Assembly (NCBI GenBank): GCA_036733165.1
Contig: DAINBB010000017.1
Coordinates: 1-34,423, forward strand
Reading direction: 5' to 3'
DNA from: JAFGGT01 sp036733165
GTDB lineage: Archaea > Methanobacteriota_B > Thermococci > Methanofastidiosales > NM3
Length of the DNA stretch: 34,423 nucleotides
A model generated the notes under the pieces. It searched no databases and was not told where the DNA came from. It worked only from the letters and a program-made list of their open reading frames with translations. The translations under genes were made by a program, and so were the position numbers. Within the stretch, counting starts at the first letter, position 1. Each line of letters opens with the position of its first letter. Positions 29,855-34,423 of the stretch are shown piece by piece.

Positions 29855-29944
29855 CATGGGCTTGGGACATTATGTGTACCATGTTGGGCCTTTCTCATGG
29901 ACTTGATAATAAACAATAAATAAATTCAAGGTAATGTTGATAAC

Positions 29945-30412
29945 ATGTCAGACCAAAAAGATGCACATGTTCCGGATGATGAACGCGAGATCGCCTATTG
30001 TGGTCTTTACTGCAAGGACTGTTTTCTCAGAAAGGGCGAGATCGCAGACATGGCAAGGGATTTAAGAAAGGCGTTGAGAGACGAAAAGTTTACCAAGATG
30101 CACAAGGGCCTCTCCAAATACTTCAAGGAATTGGAGAACTATGAGACATGCTACGAGACGCTTGGCGCCCTTGTCAAGTTCCGATGCAAGAAAAGTTGTA
30201 AGGACGGCTCAGGAAATCCCTTCTGCAAGATCAGGAAGTGTGCAATAAAAAAAGGGTATGATGGTTGTTGGGAATGCGGTGACTACAAGGACTGCAGACT
30301 TTTCGACTCGCTCAAGGAAGTGCACGGAGAAGCGACAACGAAGAATCTCAATAAGCTAAAGGGGAAAGGAAAGGAAGAGTTCCTAAATGGTAGCAAACAC
30401 TATGTACTATGA
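29945..30412 (+). CDS. DUF3795-family cysteine-rich protein
   Basis: A 155-residue cytoplasmic protein of the DUF3795 family, common in anaerobic archaea and bacteria, without known function. The cysteines fall in two groups: YCGLYCKDCFLRKG near the start and CKKSCKDGSGNPFCKIRKCAIKKGYDGCWECGDYKDC in the second half (I list only the pattern C-x3-C...C-x5-C...C-x2-C...C). They could bind zinc or Fe-S. The tail is basic. A TATA-like AATAAATAAATT lies about 25-30 bases upstream and GGTAATG could be a weak ribosome-binding site. It is followed by a strong dyad. Confidence 0.85.
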   Translation: MSDQKDAHVPDDEREIAYCGLYCKDCFLRKGEIADMARDLRKALRDEKFTKMHKGLSKYFKELENYETCYETLGALVKFRCKKSCKDGSGNPFCKIRKCAIKKGYDGCWECGDYKDCRLFDSLKEVHGEATTKNLNKLKGKGKEEFLNGSKHYVL

Positions 30413-30417
30413 ATCAG

Positions 30418-30478
30418 CTCAGAAAAAGAACAAATAATGGTTCAGGGCCCCGACAGCATGAACCGTTCTTTTTCCGAG
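30418..30478. terminator. Long imperfect hairpin just after the DUF3795 gene
   Basis: GAAAAAGAAC (30422-30431) pairs perfectly with GTTCTTTTTC (30465-30474), and inside it GGTTCA (30439-30444) pairs with TGAACC (30459-30464). Seven unpaired bases lie on the left and the loop is GC-rich. CTC/GAG extends the base after one mismatch. It begins five bases after the stop codon, and the right arm includes T5. It is a terminator or a structured 3' end. Confidence 0.6.
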
Positions 30479-30685
30479 GATCAACATGGTGATGGGATCA
30501 TGTATATGGTCTTTTAATAATCATTTCGAGAGGTGCCATGCCAGATTTGAATGATTTAGCAATAAATCCGTTCTTTCGAATGATTTTGTATATTTCCATT
30601 CATGTTTAAATAATCGAAAAAGGAATTCATGTAGACATATGCACCATTTCATAAACATTTATCAATATACTATAACAATTGATTT
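30479..30685. promoter_or_regulatory. AT-rich gap upstream of the symporter gene
   Basis: No gene is seen. ATAAACATTTATC at 30651-30663 is centred about 29 bases before the symporter ATG and could be its TATA region, giving a leaderless or nearly leaderless message. A GGTGATGGG and AGAGGTGCC are present without open frames of note. Confidence 0.45.
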
Positions 30686-32194
30686 ATGGATAGATTGCGG
30701 TGGGACTCCCGGACTGCATTTGTTTTTGCGGCAATAGGTTCTGCGGCAGGGCTTGGAAATCTCTGGAGATTCCCATATGTCGCGTACTCTAACGGCGGAG
30801 GCGCCTTTCTCATACCCTATATTGTGGCGTTAGTGACAGCAGGGCTTCCGCTTCTTATCCTGGAACTATCATTGGGCCAGCGCGCTCAACTGGGTGCGCC
30901 TGGTGCTTGGAGATCCATCGATCGCCGCCTGGAAGGTCTAGGTTGGTGGGGCATCCTCGCCGCATTTGTGATTGTCAGTTATTATACGGTCATCATCGCA
31001 TGGTCGTTCTCTTATCTGTACTTCTCACTTGACCTTTCCTGGGCAGGAAATGCCACTCACTTCTTCCAAGATACGTTCCTGCACACAACAGCGGGACCGG
31101 GGTCGCTCGGGACCCTCGTCAAGCCGATATTGATAGGCCTTGCAATAACGTGGATATGGGTGTATGCATCGATAAGAAAGGGGCCCGTTTCTATGAGCAA
31201 GGTAGTATGGATAACGGTCCCACTTCCTGTTATCCTGCTAATTATCATGATCTTTCGCGGGATCACGCTGGAAGGAGCGGCGACCGGTCTCTCTTATTTT
31301 CTTACCCCTGATTTTTCCATGCTACTTGACAAGGACGTATGGCTTGCGGCCTACTCGCAAGTATTCTTCTCCGTTTCAATTGGCGGGGGTAGCATGATTG
31401 CATATGGTTCGTACAAGGCAAGAAATGCAGATGTTACAAAAGACGCTTGCATAGTCGGTGCGGCTGACACTATCATTGCCTTCATGTCGGGAATTGCGGT
31501 GTTTTCCATACTTGGTTACATGGCCCTGCAACAAGGCTCTAGCGTTAGTTCCGTTGTTGATGGGGGATTCGGACTTGCATTCAGCGTTTTTCCTTCTGCG
31601 ATAGAATTGATGCCGTTTGCTCCATCATTGTTTGGAATCATCTTTTTTCTGACGCTTATCACATTGGCGATAGACAGTGCCTTCTCTTTTGTTGAAGCGA
31701 TCGATGCGGCGCTTGTCGACTCCTTCCATTGGAGCATCAATCGCACGGCTGCATCGATGAGCCTCTTGCTCTTTCTCATCGGGATAGTGTTTTCAACGGG
31801 CGGCGGCACCCATTGGATGGACATTCTTGATCATTTCGTGAATAACTACGGACTCGCGCTTATAGGTTTTTTTGAGGTGTTTGTTATTGGATGGTGGGTA
31901 GGAACAAAAGACCTGCGGTCTTGGATAAACTCGGTATCCGACTGGCGTCTAGGCGCATGGTGGGACTATTCGATAAAATACATCTCACCTATTGGGATTG
32001 GCAGCATTCTGGCATTGAGTCTCTGGGACGACTTTTTCCAAGGCCTGTTGAAGGGGGCTTCATCAATCTATGGGGATTATCCTCTTTGGGCGAACGCTCT
32101 CGGCTTGGTGATAATAGTAGTGGCACTACCTTTTATGGCATGGATAATTCTTCCGCGCTTACATAGAAAAATGTCCCATGGCAACGAAGAATAG
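30686..32194 (+). CDS. Sodium:neurotransmitter symporter (NSS/SNF) family transporter
   Basis: A 502-residue sodium-coupled transporter of the LeuT/NSS family, probably for an amino acid. The first helix shows the family segment GSAAGLGNLWRFPYVAYSNGG (unwound binding region with sodium and substrate contacts), followed by GAFLIPYI, ELSLGQ and GAPGAW. About twelve hydrophobic helices can be counted, including YYTVIIAWSFSYL (TM3), SVSIGGGSMIAYGSY (TM6 region) and TLAIDSAFSFVEAIDAAL (TM8). It is full length. Codon use is more mixed and AT-richer than the neighbours upstream. No regulator or peptidase gene is adjacent. Confidence 0.93.
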   Translation: MDRLRWDSRTAFVFAAIGSAAGLGNLWRFPYVAYSNGGGAFLIPYIVALVTAGLPLLILELSLGQRAQLGAPGAWRSIDRRLEGLGWWGILAAFVIVSYYTVIIAWSFSYLYFSLDLSWAGNATHFFQDTFLHTTAGPGSLGTLVKPILIGLAITWIWVYASIRKGPVSMSKVVWITVPLPVILLIIMIFRGITLEGAATGLSYFLTPDFSMLLDKDVWLAAYSQVFFSVSIGGGSMIAYGSYKARNADVTKDACIVGAADTIIAFMSGIAVFSILGYMALQQGSSVSSVVDGGFGLAFSVFPSAIELMPFAPSLFGIIFFLTLITLAIDSAFSFVEAIDAALVDSFHWSINRTAASMSLLLFLIGIVFSTGGGTHWMDILDHFVNNYGLALIGFFEVFVIGWWVGTKDLRSWINSVSDWRLGAWWDYSIKYISPIGIGSILALSLWDDFFQGLLKGASSIYGDYPLWANALGLVIIVVALPFMAWIILPRLHRKMSHGNEE

Positions 32195-32268
32195 AACATC
32201 TTTTTAAAAAAGACTGCAGTGCTTTGTTGAGAAATTCATCTAAACGTGATTTTTTAATCTTGTTATAT

Positions 32269-33471
32269 TTATCCTAAACAGTAAATTTGACCGTTTTTTG
32301 TGCAGAAGAAAACATGATTGTCCACTACTGGAATGTGGGTCTTTATGCTGCCGTTCAAATCACCAAATATGTAAATGACTTCTAGATTTTTTTTGTCAAT
32401 GCCCCATAGTGCATAAGTTCCATTTTCGTATTTTATACACACCAATATCACATTGGAAGTTATTGTGGGCGCACAACCACCAATCAGTCTATCGGACACC
32501 ATAAAATCTGTATCTGCAGAATCAAGTAAGTGGGCCTGCCAATTAATCTCTCCATTAGTTGTGTTCAGCGAAACTAGATTTCCTGCCAACGGTCCGTTAT
32601 ATATGCCAAAAATCACATCTTTTCCTGATGACGATATCGTAGTACTTGCTTTACCACCAGTGGAAAATGTCCATATTATGTTACCTGAATGAGACAGGCC
32701 GTAAACATCGTTAATGGTGCTAACACATATCATGTTCTCTGTTACAACTGGACTGCCACAACAATTTCTTATCATATCATTTTGCCACAAAAGATCTCCT
32801 GTATCCGCATCCAGACAATAAATACCACCAGTATGGGTAGGTACGTACAACGATCCTGAATAATAAGCCATTTTGGTATTGCTTCCAATTGAATCTATGC
32901 CTGCATCGTATTGCCAAACTATATCTCCTGTTTCTGGTCCTAAACAATACATGGTGCTTTTCCCTATTGCAGATACAAATATTTTTGAGTCTGCTATTAG
33001 CGGCGATGAAAAGCCCCCAGGATTATTGTCGTATTGATTCTGCCATACACTATCTCCTGAATTAGAATCGATGCAATAGAAGATGCCAGCATCATCACCA
33101 AAGAATACATAGTTATTGTATGTTGCAGGTGTGCATTTAATCACGTTTTCAGTTTCATATTCCCAAATGATGTTTCCATTGGAGATATCCAAACAAAACA
33201 ATGCCGTGTCCCCTGAAACAAACACCTTGCCCCCTGATATTACTAATGACTGCCTGATTATGTTGTCAACTTGAGTCTCCCAAATCACATTCATATTCTC
33301 AAGGAGAGTGCAGGAACTGTATGAATTGTTGTACTGGACTTGAGCCCATGATGGATAAGTTGATGGCTGTACCGTCTCAGATGGTGTTGTAACTATAGGC
33401 TCTGAATTAATACAACCTGAAAGAATTGATATAGTCATGATGATTAAGAGCCCCATGGGCCGCTTTTTCAT
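32269..33471 (-). CDS. PQQ-like beta-propeller lipoprotein
   Basis: A 400-residue secreted lipoprotein. The signal peptide ends in a lipobox (ILSGC, Cys20), followed by a Thr/Pro/Ser-rich linker. From about residue 55 on, roughly seven repeats of the type GKVFVSG...LFCLDISNGNIIWEYET follow, which is the PQQ/YVTN-like propeller pattern (similar to BamB in shape only). It lacks the dehydrogenase residues that bind PQQ, so it is probably a binding scaffold. The DNA is clearly AT-rich in third positions compared with the uvr or ribosomal genes, a sign of transfer or relaxed codon use. The function on the cell surface is unknown. Confidence 0.85.
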   Translation of the reverse strand: MKKRPMGLLIIMTISILSGCINSEPIVTTPSETVQPSTYPSWAQVQYNNSYSSCTLLENMNVIWETQVDNIIRQSLVISGGKVFVSGDTALFCLDISNGNIIWEYETENVIKCTPATYNNYVFFGDDAGIFYCIDSNSGDSVWQNQYDNNPGGFSSPLIADSKIFVSAIGKSTMYCLGPETGDIVWQYDAGIDSIGSNTKMAYYSGSLYVPTHTGGIYCLDADTGDLLWQNDMIRNCCGSPVVTENMICVSTINDVYGLSHSGNIIWTFSTGGKASTTISSSGKDVIFGIYNGPLAGNLVSLNTTNGEINWQAHLLDSADTDFMVSDRLIGGCAPTITSNVILVCIKYENGTYALWGIDKKNLEVIYIFGDLNGSIKTHIPVVDNHVFFCTKNGQIYCLG

Positions 33472-33768
33472 AATTATAAGAACAAATCAAAATAATATCA
33501 ACTTTGTCCCTATTCTTCAATAAATCTATGATGGAAAAAAACATGAAACTGAAATCATTTAAAAGGGCCTTTATAATCAAAATACTACAAACAGCCGATT
33601 TTTCTGATTACAGATTACTACAACTTATGATTTCAATAGGGGATTTGTAGTATCCTATAATAGATATCCAGCGAATATTAACGAAAAAAATTCAATATTA
33701 AAATAATCTTGAGAATATTATTATTTCCTCGTCTATTCACATCTCCCTTATGTACATTATCACGAATA
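33472..33768. promoter_or_regulatory. AT-rich upstream region of the propeller lipoprotein gene with repeated motifs
   Basis: No gene is seen in these 297 bases. ATACTACAAA (33582-33591) has a perfect inverted partner TTTGTAGTAT (33644-33653) and a direct partial copy TACTACAA at about 33617-33624. AATATTA occurs at 33674, 33694 and 33714, exactly 20 bases apart, and again at 33765. A promoter for the lipoprotein gene must lie near 33495-33520 on the minus strand but no strong TATA box stands out. Confidence 0.5.
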
Positions 33769-34423
33769 TTAGACTGTAAGGTCCGAAGTGGGCACGAAAA
33801 GGAGTTCCTGATGATCAAGCACGTTGTCTATTATCCTCTTTGATACCTTGTTGTCCCAGTATGGCGGTGTTGCCCACTCGTCATAGCCGTTCTTGAGTAT
33901 CCTCCCTATCTCGCCCGATATCATGTTCGAGTCTGTCCCGACGAGCTTGTTGGCACCGTACTGCAACGTTATCATCCTTTCAGTGTTCTTCCTGAGCGTC
34001 AGGCAAGGCACCTTGTGCACCATGGCCTCTTCCTGGACCCCTCCAGAATCTGTCAGGGCGCACCTTGACCTGGAAAGGAGGTACTGGAACTCTAGGTATG
34101 TCAAGGGTTTGATGAATCTGATGTTCCTGTTTCTCTCAAGCTTCTCGTAGAGGCCATGCGATTTGAGCTTTTGAAGGGTGCGGGGATGCACAGGGAAGAT
34201 TATTGGAGTGTCAAGTCCATCTATCCCATTCATTATGGACACCAGTCTTTCCTTGTTGTCCGTGTTCTCTGCCCTGTGCAGTGTCAACACGATGTAGTCG
34301 TCCACAGACTCAAGTATCTCTGGCCTTCGCAGTTTGCCCATGTTCTTCAGCAACGTCTCGATCATTATGTTCCCGACAAGGAACGTCCTTTCCTTGTCAA
34401 CACCTTCGTTCATGAGATTGAGC
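33769..34423 (-). CDS. wecB: UDP-N-acetylglucosamine 2-epimerase, C-terminal part (5' end outside window)
   Basis: The frame is open to the window edge, with residues LNL before the first visible methionine, so this is the C-terminal part (about 217 residues) of a non-hydrolysing UDP-GlcNAc 2-epimerase. The enzyme makes UDP-ManNAc for surface glycans. Family segments include LTLHRAENTD, FPVHPRT, the active-site TDSGGVQEEA and a variant of the TERMITLQYGANKLVG ending loop. The GT-B C-terminal domain is complete. The rest of a surface polysaccharide cluster probably continues past the right edge. Confidence 0.92.
   Translation of the reverse strand, partial: LNLMNEGVDKERTFLVGNIMIETLLKNMGKLRRPEILESVDDYIVLTLHRAENTDNKERLVSIMNGIDGLDTPIIFPVHPRTLQKLKSHGLYEKLERNRNIRFIKPLTYLEFQYLLSRSRCALTDSGGVQEEAMVHKVPCLTLRKNTERMITLQYGANKLVGTDSNMISGEIGRILKNGYDEWATPPYWDNKVSKRIIDNVLDHQELLFVPTSDLTV

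Noticed and set aside
29879..29900. CCATG...CATGG inverted repeat downstream of the membrane-protein gene
   Set aside because: Only five bases per arm; expected by chance at this length.
1..34423. Search for CRISPR arrays, insertion sequences, toxin-antitoxin or other defence genes
   Set aside because: No regularly spaced repeats, transposase motifs, terminal inverted repeats or defence-type domains were seen.

Overview
The window comes from an archaeal chromosome. The evidence is archaeal ribosomal proteins (S19e, L39e, L31e, L18Ae), aIF6, a PDCD5-type protein, prefoldin alpha, a proteasome-activating nucleotidase, both archaeosine-synthase partners (ArcS and RaSEA) and TATA-type promoters, several of them placed for leaderless transcripts. 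A group 4 membrane hydrogenase, an ADP-forming acyl-CoA synthetase subunit, the anaerobic homocysteine pair (DUF39 plus NIL-ferredoxin) and moderate GC suggest an anaerobic euryarchaeote. I lean towards the Thermoplasmatota, but this is inference; no rRNA gene is present to settle it.

Layout. 1-1917: the 3' end of a membrane-bound [NiFe]-hydrogenase operon (large subunit, NuoH-like subunit, and an 87-residue protein where a ferredoxin subunit is usual). 1914-6614: ArcS diverging from PAN, then a small NTF2-like lipoprotein and an AcdA-type acyl-CoA synthetase. 6876-8678: a secreted parallel beta-helix protein with a recent internal tandem duplication. 8838-13467: a dense information-processing cluster (TraB-like, YhbY, S19e, PDCD5, L39e, L31e, aIF6, L18Ae, prefoldin alpha, FtsY). 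13566-15289: purA and msrB. 15362-21664: uvrA-uvrC-uvrB with overlapping reading frames; UvrC lacks its usual C-terminal helix-hairpin-helix domain. 21654-23213: the two-gene homocysteine module, antiparallel. 23331-28882: sirtuin, DUF368 flippase-like protein, RaSEA, VOC protein, ThiL, a 55-residue zinc-finger protein, YbjQ, NfeD-like membrane protein and gamma-carbonic anhydrase-like protein. 29036-34423: an unrecognised membrane protein, a DUF3795 protein, a sodium:neurotransmitter-type symporter, an AT-rich PQQ-propeller lipoprotein and the 3' part of a UDP-GlcNAc 2-epimerase gene.

Genes are tightly packed. Adjacent co-directional genes often overlap by ATGA, and three convergent pairs interlock their stop codons in a 4-base TTAG or CTAG. 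Two genes here act together at a distance: ArcS (about 2-3.5 kb) and RaSEA (about 25 kb) are the two halves of archaeosine synthesis. I found no tRNA, rRNA, CRISPR array, insertion sequence or defence system. The least explained items are the 87-residue hydrogenase-operon protein, the membrane protein at 29036, the small zinc-finger protein at 27486, and several long intergenic dyads.
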